Shown here: piece by piece, positions 43,736-52,747 of the stretch
How positions within the stretch are numbered: the first letter of the stretch is position 1
Layout: each line of letters starts with the position of its first letter
Origin: a bacterium
GTDB lineage: Bacteria > Babelota > Babeliae > Babelales > Vermiphilaceae
DNA length: 64,000 bases
NCBI GenBank assembly: GCA_016699125.1
Contig: CP064961.1
Span: 806,001 to 870,000, forward strand
Direction of reading: 5' to 3'
Position numbers and translations under genes: made by a program
Notes under the pieces: model-generated
Database searches by the model: none
Told to the model about the DNA's origin: nothing
What the model saw: the letters and a program-made list of their open reading frames with translations, nothing else

Positions 43736-44644
43736 TTACAGAAGCAACCTGATATCTTCCGGAACTGGAGCTGTCATCTCAATCACTTGGCCATCGAATA
43801 TAAATAAGATGGCAGAAGCATGCAGTGCTTGGCGCTTGATCAGTTCGCTTTTTTGGCCATACGTGGTATCTGCCAATATTGGATGGCCGATTGAAGCACA
43901 GTGTACCCTGATCTGATGAGTTCTGCCTGTTTTTGGAAACGCGTTGATGATGCTGTATGTGTCGCAATGTTTTACTGTTTTAAATTCTGTAACTGCAGTT
44001 CGAAAGGTGTGATCAAACTGTACATGGTGTGCTTTCATTTTCACTTTTGTCACCGGATCTCTGCCAATAAATGAGTTGATGACGCCAGATTCTGGTGTGT
44101 GGCCTTGCACGACTGCAAGATAGGTTTTATGAACCATGCGATTTGCAAAAAGCGATCCGAGCGCTGCAAGTCCGTGCATGGTACGTGCGATCAGTAAGAT
44201 TCCTGAAGTATCACGGTCAAGGCGATGCACAATGCCAGGACGATTGGGCATGCCAATGCTCTGTGGAATAAGATTATATTCCAAAAGCCAATCAACCACA
44301 GAAACTTCGGCGCTTAATCGATGCGGTTTGTGGACAATCAGGCCTGCCGGTTTGTTGATAATAAAAAAATCTTTGTGTTCAAACAGTATCGAAACTGTTT
44401 TGCTTGCTTGGGCAATAAGTTCCGGTGCGGGGCGTTCGTCTTCTGGAATGGCAATCTCAATCTGTGTGCCCTGGCAAACAGGATAGCTGTTTTTTTTTAT
44501 AACAACCCCATTTGCTTTTACATGTCCTAGTTGTATTATCTTTTGTAGAAAGCTGCGTGAGTACATTGGTATGCGATCTGTTAAGAAACTATCTAATCGC
44601 TGATTTAAAAAACCTTCAGGAACAGTGAGTATTATATTTTTCAT
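43736..44644 (-). CDS. 23S rRNA pseudouridine synthase, RluD/RluA family
   Basis: 302 residues: S4 RNA-binding domain (about 14-75, R-L-D-S-F-L...V-K-A-N-G) and catalytic domain with H-R-L-D-R-D-T-S-G (catalytic Asp), I-N-K-P-A-G-L-I-V-H and G-R-T-H-Q-I-R-V-H. These are hallmarks of the RluD group that modifies helix 69 of 23S rRNA. The exact target within the family is inferred. Confidence 0.93.
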   Translation of the reverse strand: MKNIILTVPEGFLNQRLDSFLTDRIPMYSRSFLQKIIQLGHVKANGVVIKKNSYPVCQGTQIEIAIPEDERPAPELIAQASKTVSILFEHKDFFIINKPAGLIVHKPHRLSAEVSVVDWLLEYNLIPQSIGMPNRPGIVHRLDRDTSGILLIARTMHGLAALGSLFANRMVHKTYLAVVQGHTPESGVINSFIGRDPVTKVKMKAHHVQFDHTFRTAVTEFKTVKHCDTYSIINAFPKTGRTHQIRVHCASIGHPILADTTYGQKSELIKRQALHASAILFIFDGQVIEMTAPVPEDIRLLL

Positions 44645-44790
44645 TTGATTTATCTGGTTTTAAAAAGTTTTATTATTAAAAAGTACTGCAGAACTTAAAA
44701 GAATGGTATACTATCTATTCTTAGCAAATAAGAGTAGTGGTGATAAAGTAAAAGTCAAAAGTGTACGGTCTTTACCATGGAGGATTTAGT

Positions 44791-46152
44791 ATGGATAATC
44801 CGAAAAAAATACTGAAAAAAGTGCTTGAATACTCTTCGGCTCCAACTGTTAAAGATGATACGCTGCAAAAATCTGTTTGGCAGGCATTTTTGGATATGCA
44901 CCCAGTAGATATTGCCGATTTTTTATCAGAAGCCGACAAAGCAACTGTACAGAAATTATATGCATCGATGCCACACGAGTTGCAGCTGGAAGTATTTAAA
45001 GAGTTTTCTAATTCTATGAAAGCCTTTATTTTGCAAACAATGAGTGAGCATGAACAGGTGAGCGCATTCAAAACACTCTCGCCTGACGAGTTAACCGATC
45101 TGTTTGATTTTTTGTCTGACGATGATCTGAAAAAATACCTGGGACTTTTACAAAAACATGTTCGTCATCAAGTTATCTCATTATTAAAATTCTCTTCTGA
45201 TTCAGCCGGTGGTGTTATGCAGACTGACGTGATTACATTGATGCAAGATTTTACGGTAGAAAAAAGTATTCAGATCTTGCAAAGACTGCACCCAAGTAAA
45301 GATATTCATACCCGTATTTTTATCGTTAATCATGCGCATAAACTTGTTGGATACATTAATTTAGAAGATCTGGTGCTCCATAAACCATCACTGCATATTA
45401 ATGCTTTTATGCATGAAAACGAGGTTATTGCAAATGCGCATCAAGATCAGGAAGAGATTGCAAAAACGATGATCCATTATAATGTCACCATTGCTCCCGT
45501 GGTTGACGATGAAGGCCATTTTTTGGGTGCTATCCCTGCTGACACGCTGGTTGATGTGGTTGTTGAAGAGGCAGCAGAGGATATTCAACGTATCGGTGCG
45601 GTCATGCCGATGAAGTACCCCTATTTTGAAACCTCATTTTTGCGGATGGTCTGGGCACGGGGATATATTCTGGTTATTTTATTGATCACCGGCTCGTTTT
45701 CTACGAGTATTTTGCATTCCTATGAAGCGACGTTAAGTGCTTTTTTGATATCGTTTATTCCCATGTTGATCGGCGTTGGTGGAAATACCAGTAGCCAGTC
45801 TTCTGCGGTACTCATTCAAGGGCTTGCGGCAGGTGATATTACGACCGATCATGTGTTTAAGTTTTTGCGACGTGAGATCTCAATGGCAGTTGTGCTTTCA
45901 CTGTTTTTGGCTATTGCCGGTTTTGGACGTGTCTATTTGACAGGTGGTTCGGTTCACGAGTCTCTGGTTATTAGTGGGACATTGGCATTAATTGTGGTAG
46001 TTGCAACGACACTTGGAAGCTGCACTCCACTTTTGTTGAAAAAGATGCGTATAGATCCAGCATTTTCGGCAGGACCATTTTTGGCAACCATTATGGACAT
46101 TTTGGGCACTACGATCTTCTGTTACATGGTCTACTTTTTCTTAAAAAAATAG
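44791..46152 (+). CDS. mgtE: magnesium transporter MgtE
   Basis: 453 residues: N-terminal helical Mg-sensing domain (1-120), two CBS domains (about 130-245, with S-A-G-G-V-M-Q-T-D at the junction), and a C-terminal membrane domain of about five helices with the pore signature P-M-L-I-G-V-G-G-N-T-S-S-Q-S and T-L-G-S-C-T-P-L-L-L. ATG 44791 follows GGAGG by 8 nt; the longer frame to 44761 is not supported. Confidence 0.95.
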   Translation: MDNPKKILKKVLEYSSAPTVKDDTLQKSVWQAFLDMHPVDIADFLSEADKATVQKLYASMPHELQLEVFKEFSNSMKAFILQTMSEHEQVSAFKTLSPDELTDLFDFLSDDDLKKYLGLLQKHVRHQVISLLKFSSDSAGGVMQTDVITLMQDFTVEKSIQILQRLHPSKDIHTRIFIVNHAHKLVGYINLEDLVLHKPSLHINAFMHENEVIANAHQDQEEIAKTMIHYNVTIAPVVDDEGHFLGAIPADTLVDVVVEEAAEDIQRIGAVMPMKYPYFETSFLRMVWARGYILVILLITGSFSTSILHSYEATLSAFLISFIPMLIGVGGNTSSQSSAVLIQGLAAGDITTDHVFKFLRREISMAVVLSLFLAIAGFGRVYLTGGSVHESLVISGTLALIVVVATTLGSCTPLLLKKMRIDPAFSAGPFLATIMDILGTTIFCYMVYFFLKK

Positions 46153-46264
46153 AAAAAGATTTTTTTAAAATATACTGTTTTTGACAAATTTCCTTTTTAA
46201 CTTTTCTTTTGTATAATAAAAAATGTTATTCTACGCATTTTATTATTCTTACGAAGGATTGATT

Positions 46265-47017
46265 ATGAAACGTTGTTTGTTATTATCTTCTTTGCTGAGT
46301 GTCACAACGACCATGTTTGGTAGTGAGCTATCAAGGGCTATGTGCATGGAAGATGCTTATAAAATCTGGAATGAGAGAAAAGAGAAGGAATCAGATGATG
46401 ACATTATAAAATTTTTTAAGATTCAGTTAGATATGCTGGTGGATTCATTTATTTTGCCTCAGAATCTAGTTGATATTAAATACAAAGATGCCTTTAAAAA
46501 TGCAGGCGTGGAACATCTTGAATTACTTCATGCACTTGGTGATCTGGATGTAAAAGACAGTCGGGCGCTCTATCAGAATACATTTAAACGAGTGCAGTAT
46601 CTTATGCAGGAGATCAAAGATTCTATGCAGAATTATAAGAGCATGGATAAGAGATCGTTTAGTTTTGAAGGTCTTGTCCAGCTACAGTTTGTTGTTGAAA
46701 AGTTAAAACGAGAAGCAAAATCAATCAAATCAACAAGTTCTGTGGATGATGAGTTTGAAGAGAAGTTGTCCAAAAGTATCAGTAATTTAAAAAATAAGGT
46801 AGAAGATCTATACCGCAACAATGGGGTGACTTTTTCCTGCTCCTCATTTTTGTTCAAAAGTTATACTACAAAAATAGCAGGTCTATGTTCAGTGTGTGGT
46901 GTGGCGGGCTATGCGATTATGAAACTGTATCGAAAATACAGCAGGCAAAAAACCCATGCAAAGCAAACCAAAATTAAGGCGATGGTAGAGCCTGAAACAG
47001 CTTTTGTGGTCGGCTGA
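46265..47017 (+). CDS. secreted helical protein with C-terminal membrane segment, unknown
   Basis: 250 residues from ATG 46265 (AAGGATTGATT upstream). Signal peptide (C-L-L-L-S-S-L-L-S-V-T-T-T-M-F-G), long helical region, C-terminal hydrophobic segment (I-A-G-L-C-S-V-C-G-V-A-G-Y-A-I-M) followed by a basic tail. No family recognised. Confidence 0.62.
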   Translation: MKRCLLLSSLLSVTTTMFGSELSRAMCMEDAYKIWNERKEKESDDDIIKFFKIQLDMLVDSFILPQNLVDIKYKDAFKNAGVEHLELLHALGDLDVKDSRALYQNTFKRVQYLMQEIKDSMQNYKSMDKRSFSFEGLVQLQFVVEKLKREAKSIKSTSSVDDEFEEKLSKSISNLKNKVEDLYRNNGVTFSCSSFLFKSYTTKIAGLCSVCGVAGYAIMKLYRKYSRQKTHAKQTKIKAMVEPETAFVVG

Positions 47018-47038
47018 AAAATAAATAGTTGATTTTTC

Positions 47039-47065
47039 TTGACAAAAGAACGGTAAATCTATAAT
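47039..47065 (+). promoter_or_regulatory. promoter of the tRNA-Lys/tRNA-Glu pair
   Basis: TTGACA (47039-47044), 15-base spacer, TATAAT (47060-47065): consensus hexamers with a short spacer. It lies about 65 bases upstream of tRNA-Lys. Confidence 0.5.
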
Positions 47066-47131
47066 TTTTATAAAGTATTTTTTGACATACATATTAATTT
47101 GTCTTTTGCGTTGAGCAATCTGCAAATGTAT

Positions 47132-47207
47132 GAGCCGCTAGCTCAGTCGGTAGAGCAACAGCCTTTTAAGCTGTGGGTCGTTGGTTCGAATCCAACGCGG
47201 CTCACCA
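47132..47207 (+). tRNA. tRNA-Lys (anticodon UUU)
   Basis: 76 nt with encoded CCA. Acceptor GAGCCGC pairs with GCGGCTC; anticodon loop CTTTTAA gives UUU; T-arm GTTGG-TTCGAAT-CCAAC. No oddity. 18 nt separate it from tRNA-Glu. Confidence 0.97.
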
Positions 47208-47225
47208 TTAGTTTTGACTTATCGC

Positions 47226-47303
47226 GTCCCTATCGTCTAGCCTGGTCTAGGACGTCGCCCTTTCACGGCGAAAACAGGGGTTCAAATCCCCTTAGGGACG
47301 CCA
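47226..47303 (+). tRNA. tRNA-Glu (anticodon UUC)
   Basis: 78 nt with encoded CCA. Acceptor GTCCCTA pairs with TAGGGAC; anticodon stem CGCC/GGCG with loop CTTTCAC gives UUC; T-arm GGGG-TTCAAAT-CCCC. Confidence 0.97.
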
Positions 47304-47719
47304 CATTATTACATCTTCCTATTTTCATCGTATGTTCCGTATATCTATTCTATATCTGTCTTGAATTGCTCTACATTATTTTAATTATTAGCTTAACTGC
47401 TTTTGCACTGCTTTTTTTTAGCGGTCCAACACTATGTTTTGCTGTTTTTGATCATGCCCCAACCAAAGCGACAAGCGTCTTTTGATAATTAATTTCTATT
47501 GCAGATTAATACTTTTCAGTTGAGCTTTTTTATTTGTAACAGTTTGTTTTTTGTGTACCTTTTTTGATCATTTCAGATCGGATATTTTTTTTAAAAAACC
47601 CTTTTGTTTTCAGGCTAAAATCAGCATTTGAACTGCTTTTTCAAATAAAGCTGGAGTCCCGCAGTTTTTTGTAAAATAGAAAAAATAACCCTTTAAGTTT
47701 AAAAAAATCTTTTATTGAT
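47304..47719. other. intergenic stretch without a supported gene
   Basis: About 420 bases downstream of the tRNA pair. A plus-strand frame overlapping the tRNAs ends here (47485) with a hydrophobic stretch, but it has no ribosome binding site and most of it is tRNA sequence. I see no other gene, no strong hairpin and no repeat. Confidence 0.6.
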
Positions 47720-47748
47720 TTGACACAACTTTCATAATAGTTTACTAT
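47720..47748 (+). promoter_or_regulatory. promoter of the 47811 gene
   Basis: TTGACA (47720-47725), 17-base spacer, TACTAT (47743-47748); leader of about 55 bases with AAGGA before the ATG. Confidence 0.6.
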
Positions 47749-47810
47749 TTTGATTGTGGATGTTTTAAAACTATTATTTTATATACTATTTATAGTGAAG
47801 GATTCATTAT

Positions 47811-48263
47811 ATGAATACAAATAAAGCAATGTTGTTAGCGTTGTTAACTATTACTGCTGGTATTAATTGTTTAAACGGTAGTCAGGGCAATGGTGCTCCT
47901 TTAACTACAAATAACACTGAAGCAGAACAGTTGGACATAGAGTGGAAAAAATATTGCGATCTTTGGAAAATAGAAGATCGAACCACTGATCAGGATAAGG
48001 AGCTAGAGGCAGCGTATGTAAGAGTTCACGATCTTCATAGCAAAGTAAATTTTTGGACGGCGTCCGCACAGAAGTGGGTGGGTGGTTCAGGCGCTGCACA
48101 TGCATTCGGATTCAAATATAAGAGCAAGTTGCGACTTCTTACTCAAGCAGTACAGGTTGGTGCTGAAGTAGCGGGTGCTGTTGCTGCAACAGCATGGGCA
48201 CTTGGTTATAAGCTAATGGGAAAATCAGCAGACGAAGAAGAAGAACTGGATGAAGTTCTTTAA
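47811..48263 (+). CDS. small secreted protein, unknown
   Basis: 150 residues, AAGGATTCATT before the ATG. Signal peptide (A-M-L-L-A-L-L-T-I-T-A-G-I-N-C-L). Polar helical middle, then a Gly/Ala-rich segment (V-G-A-E-V-A-G-A-V-A-A-T-A-W-A-L-G-Y) and a very acidic end (E-E-E-E-L-D-E-V-L). Well-formed promoter and terminator make it a single-gene unit. Confidence 0.65.
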   Translation: MNTNKAMLLALLTITAGINCLNGSQGNGAPLTTNNTEAEQLDIEWKKYCDLWKIEDRTTDQDKELEAAYVRVHDLHSKVNFWTASAQKWVGGSGAAHAFGFKYKSKLRLLTQAVQVGAEVAGAVAATAWALGYKLMGKSADEEEELDEVL

Positions 48264-48314
48264 TTGAAAATCTCAACTAAGATGTTTTCATCTTAGTCTC
48301 CACAAACTTTAGTC

Positions 48315-48362
48315 TAAAACAGACAAGGGGATGGTTTTTATGCCATCCCCTTATCTGTTTTA
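48315..48362 (+). terminator. rho-independent terminator of the 47811 gene
   Basis: Nearly perfect 20-bp stem TAAAACAGACAAGGGGATGG / CCATCCCCTTATCTGTTTTA with an 8-base loop; the 3' arm ends in TTTT. Confidence 0.75.
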
Positions 48363-48497
48363 ACGTGATATTGATTTTTTGATAAAGTAAAACAGAGCTT
48401 GCGTTTTAGCCGTTATTCCTCAAATCCATTCATTTTTTCTGCCATCTTTAACGCATATTCAGTTATTACTTTGCATAGTTTCTGCATACTCGATATT

Positions 48498-48506
48498 GAG
48501 TGCTAA
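48498..48506 (+). promoter_or_regulatory. possible half CIRCE site
   Basis: GAGTGCTAA equals the right half of the HrcA operator TTAGCACTC-N9-GAGTGCTAA. The left half is poor (CATACTC at 6-base spacing) and the site lies about 75 bases before the predicted groES transcription start. Weak. Confidence 0.25.
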
Positions 48507-48546
48507 CAGTATAAAAAATCTTAGTCTCATTCTGTCAAAAAAAATA

Positions 48547-48574
48547 TTGAAATTTATCAGCTTTCAATTATAAT
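48547..48574 (+). promoter_or_regulatory. sigma-70-type promoter of groES-groEL
   Basis: TTGAAA (48547-48552), 16-base spacer, TATAAT (48569-48574). Leader of about 95 bases; a small palindrome GAGT-gttt-ACTC sits at the predicted transcription start. Confidence 0.5.
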
Positions 48575-48676
48575 TTATATGAGTGTTTACTCGAATTTGT
48601 TAAAATTTTATGTACTAAAAACCTGTGATTTAATCATGTAACGCTATATTTAAAGTTTATGAAAGGAGCCTGTTTT

Positions 48677-48964
48677 ATGATTGAAAAAATAAGGCCTTTG
48701 GGTGACCGCGTGTTAGTAAAAAGAATAGAAGGCGAAAGTCAAACTGCATCGGGTATTTTTATTCCAGATAGTGCCAAAAGCAAGGGCCAGATGGGTGCAG
48801 TCGTGGCCGTTGGTGCCGGCAAAAAGGATAAAGATGGTCATCTGGTCCCGTTAGACGTAAAAATGAACGATATTGTGTTTTTTGGGCAATATGCGGGTGT
48901 GGACGCTGGTGAAGATCATCTTATCATCAAAGAAGATGAGATCTTGGGTGTAGTACAGAAATAG
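48677..48964 (+). CDS. groES: co-chaperonin GroES
   Basis: 95 residues. P-L-G-D-R-V-L-V-K-R, the mobile loop with S-G-I-F-I-P-D, and V-G-A-G-K match GroES. ATG 48677 is 8 nt after AAGGAG; the in-frame ATG 48659 would precede that site and is rejected. Partner of groEL 37 bases downstream. Confidence 0.96.
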   Translation: MIEKIRPLGDRVLVKRIEGESQTASGIFIPDSAKSKGQMGAVVAVGAGKKDKDGHLVPLDVKMNDIVFFGQYAGVDAGEDHLIIKEDEILGVVQK

Positions 48965-49001
48965 GAAAGTAAAGGTATTTTTTTTACTAAGGAATTATAC
49001 T

Positions 49002-50633
49002 ATGTCATCAAAAAAAATTTTATTTGGTGCTGAGGCACGTGAAAAAATGCGTCGTGGTGTTGATATTTTGGCCGATACGGTAAAAATTACCCTTGGGCCC
49101 AAGGGACGCAACGTTGTTATTGATAAAGCGTCTGGAAGCCCAGTGATTACCAAAGATGGGGTGACGGTTGCAAAAGAGATAGAGCTGCTCGATAAGTTAG
49201 AAAACATGGGCGCACAGATGGTCAAAGAGGTGGCCAGCAAAACAGCAGATGTTGCTGGTGATGGTACAACGACCGCGACCGTTTTGGCGCAGGCGATTTT
49301 TCGTGAAGGCAACAAGGCAGTCACTGCCGGCGCAAATCCAATGGCATTAAAACGTGGCATAGAACGAGCTGTGACAGTGGTTGTTGAGGCAATCAAAGCG
49401 AGTGCAAAAAAAGTAAATGATGAGAAAGAGATCGAACAGGTAGCAACTATTTCGGCGAATAACGATCTTGCAATTGGCCGTCAGATTGCACAGGCAATGA
49501 ACCGAGTAGGCCGTGATGGCGTGATTACAGTCGAAGAAGCAAAGGGTATGCAAGACGAGCTTGATGTAGTTGAAGGCATGCAGTTTGATCGGGGTTCCTT
49601 ATCGCCTTATTTTTTTGGTAATTCAGAAAAGCTAGAAGCGGTACTTGATAATCCGTTAATCTTGCTTTATGAAAAGAAGATTAGTAGCATGAAATCACTC
49701 TTGCCTTTGCTTGAACAGGTTGCAAAATCAGGCAGATCATTGCTTATTGTTGCCGAAGACGTAGAAGGCGAAGCACTTGCTACTTTGGTAGTTAATAAGT
49801 TGCGTGGTGCGTTGAATGTTGTGGCAGTCAAAGCTCCCGGTTTTGGTGATCGTCGCAAAGCGATGCTTGAAGACTTGGCTATTTTGACCGGTGGCAAAAT
49901 GATTAGCGAAGATCTTGGCTTGAAGCTTGAAAATGTTTCTGGTGCGGATCTTGGTTCTGCCAAAAAGGTGACTGTGACGAAGGATCATACGACTATCGTG
50001 GAAGGCCAAGGCAGCGATATGAACATCAAAAGCCGTATTGCTCAGATTCGTATGCAGATTGAAAACTGCACCTCAGATTATGACAAAGAAAAACTCCAAG
50101 AACGCTTGGCAAAATTAGCGGGTGGTGTGGCAGTTATCAAGGTCGGTGCAGCAACTGAAATTGAGATGAAGGAAAAGAAAGATCGCATTGATGATGCACT
50201 GCACGCAACTCGAGCGGCAATTGAAGAAGGCGTTGTTTCTGGCGGTGGCGTCTGTCTGCTTCGTGTGCAAAAGCAGTTGGATGGTTTGCAGTTTGAAGGC
50301 GATGAGCAACTTGGTTTGACCATTATTCGTCGTGCACTTGAAGAGCCAATGAGGATTATTGCAAGCAACGCTGGTTACGATGCTTCTGTTGTCGTAAATC
50401 GGGTAAAGGAAGAAAAAGATACTATTGGTTTTGATGCAAATAAAGGCCAGTATGTCAACATGATTGAAGCTGGCATTTTAGATCCTGCAAAAGTAACTCG
50501 ATCGGCTATCCAAAATGCAGGTTCGATTGCGGGTCTTTTGCTCACCACTGAAGCTTCCATTTGCGAATTACCACAAGACAAGAAAGAAACACCAGCTCAT
50601 CCAGGAATGGGTGGGATGGGTGACATGTATTAG
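49002..50633 (+). CDS. groEL: chaperonin GroEL
   Basis: 543 residues, complete. L-G-P-K-G-R-N-V near 30, D-G-T-T-T-A nucleotide motif near 87, G-G-V-A-V-I-K-V-G-A-A-T-E, and the C-terminal G-M-G-G-M-G-D-M-Y tail, close to the usual GGM repeat. Folds cytosolic proteins with GroES. AAGGA precedes the ATG. The gene is intact. Confidence 0.98.
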   Translation: MSSKKILFGAEAREKMRRGVDILADTVKITLGPKGRNVVIDKASGSPVITKDGVTVAKEIELLDKLENMGAQMVKEVASKTADVAGDGTTTATVLAQAIFREGNKAVTAGANPMALKRGIERAVTVVVEAIKASAKKVNDEKEIEQVATISANNDLAIGRQIAQAMNRVGRDGVITVEEAKGMQDELDVVEGMQFDRGSLSPYFFGNSEKLEAVLDNPLILLYEKKISSMKSLLPLLEQVAKSGRSLLIVAEDVEGEALATLVVNKLRGALNVVAVKAPGFGDRRKAMLEDLAILTGGKMISEDLGLKLENVSGADLGSAKKVTVTKDHTTIVEGQGSDMNIKSRIAQIRMQIENCTSDYDKEKLQERLAKLAGGVAVIKVGAATEIEMKEKKDRIDDALHATRAAIEEGVVSGGGVCLLRVQKQLDGLQFEGDEQLGLTIIRRALEEPMRIIASNAGYDASVVVNRVKEEKDTIGFDANKGQYVNMIEAGILDPAKVTRSAIQNAGSIAGLLLTTEASICELPQDKKETPAHPGMGGMGDMY

Positions 50634-50655
50634 TAGCTATCTTATTCTTATAATA

Positions 50656-50691
50656 ACAAAGAGCTGAGATTAAATAATCTCAGCTCTTTGT
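50656..50691 (+). terminator. hairpin after groEL
   Basis: 17-bp perfect inverted repeat ACAAAGAGCTGAGATTA / TAATCTCAGCTCTTTGT, 22 bases after the groEL stop. No T run beyond the stem, but its position and length favour termination. Confidence 0.65.
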
Positions 50692-50733
50692 GTGCCCTGT
50701 GAGAGATGACTTTTCAAACATTAAAAACAAACG

Positions 50734-52002
50734 TTATGCATTATATCTTTTAAATATTCGAATGTTTTCCATTCCTAAATTCATAATTTTTATGTTGTTT
50801 GTTTTGCAACATATCTTGTATTCGTTACTCTCACTAGCTTTGTGATCGAAGGAAGATAGTTGTTTGAAAAATCCTGTATCTTCATGCTTCGCCTGAATAG
50901 ATATATCTAAGAGGCTACAAAAAGCAGCTAATATTGTAGTTGCTGTATATTGATTACTGTGACGCTCAAGAATATCCGATACTGTTAGATTATCATTGTT
51001 TTCTATGTCCTTTGTAAATATAATGGGGACAAAGGTGTGTGCTTTGTGTGTCGCAAGTGTTTTTTCTAAAAGTATACTGTCTTTTTTGATCTTGATGCCA
51101 TCTGCTTTTTGCTTTATAAAAACTATCACGTCGGTATGGTTGTTTTGATACCAATTAATAACCTGATTAAGGTCACATCTCTTTTTTGCAATACTTTCAA
51201 ACAGGTTATACATTTCCGTAGAAAAGATATTGCGGTATAAGAGACCGGAGTTTTCCCAGATTTTTTCTTTAAATAGATCGTATTTATCGTCTTGATACAT
51301 TTGAGTAATGAACATATCTTCTCTGTTGTTAATAGATCCTTTGTTCTTATTTTCAACTAACCCTAATAGAATATATATTCTTAATAGCTGTTCCGTGAAT
51401 ATTTGGTAGTTCCAAATGATTGTCGTATCTTGTGGAATATCAATATTTATGTGGGCTGCTTTAAAAATGTTTATTATAGTGTTCAATTGAGGTCTAGTTT
51501 TTTCAATAAATTCGTTTGGATTGTATGATTGAATAGTTTTTTCACAATGTCTGACCTCTTTTTTAATAAATTTTACATTTTCTGCATCATTTTCAAAGGA
51601 ATCATTTACACTATTGGTAACCAATTGTTCTATCGCTAATAATTGGGCTTTTATATGCTTGGTTACTGGAGTTTCAAAGTAAAATATAGAAGGATAACGT
51701 TTATCGTTGAGCTCGTTTTTTAATATTGCAAAAGTCTGTTCGTACCGGATGGCTGAAAGCAAATAATCTTTACGTCCATCTTTTTTTGCCTTAGCTAAGT
51801 AGTTATCTGATCTGGTAGTAGTGGTATCCTTAAGTGATTTTTCCTGTGAATCTATTCTGATTTCGAATGTTGGTGTCTGAACATTATTATATTCTTTTTT
51901 ATACTCAGTTGTAGCTGTTGTAGGTACCATAACTTCAGACGGATTTGGTATAAAGATGCTTTGAACTGACAAAAGTAGTTTGGTAAAACTCTGGCTAAAC
52001 AT
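50734..52002 (-). CDS. large secreted helical protein, unknown
   Basis: 422 residues from ATG 52002 (GAGGAG 5 nt upstream; the GTG at 52008 overlaps that spacing). Signal-like N terminus (F-T-K-L-L-L-S-V-Q-S-I-F-I). Mostly helical and polar. No domain recognised. Also minus strand, divergent from tspO. Confidence 0.62.
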   Translation of the reverse strand: MFSQSFTKLLLSVQSIFIPNPSEVMVPTTATTEYKKEYNNVQTPTFEIRIDSQEKSLKDTTTTRSDNYLAKAKKDGRKDYLLSAIRYEQTFAILKNELNDKRYPSIFYFETPVTKHIKAQLLAIEQLVTNSVNDSFENDAENVKFIKKEVRHCEKTIQSYNPNEFIEKTRPQLNTIINIFKAAHINIDIPQDTTIIWNYQIFTEQLLRIYILLGLVENKNKGSINNREDMFITQMYQDDKYDLFKEKIWENSGLLYRNIFSTEMYNLFESIAKKRCDLNQVINWYQNNHTDVIVFIKQKADGIKIKKDSILLEKTLATHKAHTFVPIIFTKDIENNDNLTVSDILERHSNQYTATTILAAFCSLLDISIQAKHEDTGFFKQLSSFDHKASESNEYKICCKTNNIKIMNLGMENIRIFKRYNA

Positions 52003-52206
52003 ATGCACTCCTCACGATGATTTTGTAAAGTAGTATTTTGAAATCTTTGTAACGATAAAAATATACTATTAAAAAAAATTTTCTACAAGAAAGTTGTATT
52101 TTTGAAATATCAAAATACGTTGAATGCGTTCATCAACATGCGAAGTTCTTTCTCTGTAAAGCATTTCTAAGTTAAAGCATATTAAAAAAAACTTTTTACA
52201 ATGGCT

Positions 52207-52234
52207 TTGTCATAAAAAAGATCTAGGTTATGCT
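52207..52234 (+). promoter_or_regulatory. promoter of tspO
   Basis: TTGTCA (52207-52212), 16-base spacer, TATGCT (52229-52234); 33 bases to the ATG. Confidence 0.45.
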
Positions 52235-52267
52235 ATAGCATCAATAACATTATTTTAAAAAGAATAT

Positions 52268-52747
52268 ATGAAGCAACATAAAAAAGATGTTATCTGGCTC
52301 CTGCTTTGGGTTATTTTACTATTGTCAGTTAGTGGTTTTCTTGGAATGGTAACGCAACAGAATATCGCTACATGGTACAACACTTTAAAACGTTCTCCGC
52401 TTTCACCACCGAACTATCTTTTTGGAATTGTATGGCCGATTTTGTATTGCATGATTGGCACAAGTGGCTGGTTGATGTGGCAGATGCCCCGATATGATGG
52501 TCACGCAATCATTCGATATGCCTATATTCTGCAGCTGGTGTTAAACTGGTTGTGGACACCGCTTTTTTTTAGCTATCATTTTATCGGATGGTCTTTGTTC
52601 TGTCTTTTCTTAATAGTTGTAACGGTCATGTTTTTGATTTTAAGATTGTATAAGTTGAATCGAATAGCTGCCAGTCTTTTGTTACCATACCTAGCATGGT
52701 TATTGTTTGCAACGCATCTGCATGTTTATGTTTGGTTGTATAATTGA
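52268..52747 (+). CDS. tspO: TspO/MBR-family membrane protein
   Basis: 159 residues in five membrane helices. Signature W-Y-N-T-L-K-R-S-P-L-S-P-P-N-Y-L-F-G-I-V-W-P-I-L-Y near residue 35, L-N-W-L-W-T-P-L-F-F, and the A-T-H-L end. TspO proteins bind porphyrins, cholesterol or tetrapyrrole products; the substrate here is unknown. Its last 22 bases overlap the end of the convergent minus-strand gene. Confidence 0.93.
   Translation: MKQHKKDVIWLLLWVILLLSVSGFLGMVTQQNIATWYNTLKRSPLSPPNYLFGIVWPILYCMIGTSGWLMWQMPRYDGHAIIRYAYILQLVLNWLWTPLFFSYHFIGWSLFCLFLIVVTVMFLILRLYKLNRIAASLLLPYLAWLLFATHLHVYVWLYN

Noticed and set aside
47099..47485. 128-codon plus-strand frame across the tRNA pair
   Set aside because: Most of it is tRNA-Lys and tRNA-Glu sequence and it has no ribosome binding site. 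The hydrophobic tail alone is not enough.
48481..48510. Full CIRCE operator before groES
   Set aside because: Only the right half matches; the left half and the 9-base spacing do not. I list it only as a low-confidence half site.
49667..50581. Several long antisense frames within groEL and other conserved genes
   Set aside because: They are shadows produced by codon bias on the opposite strand, with no ribosome binding sites or family features.
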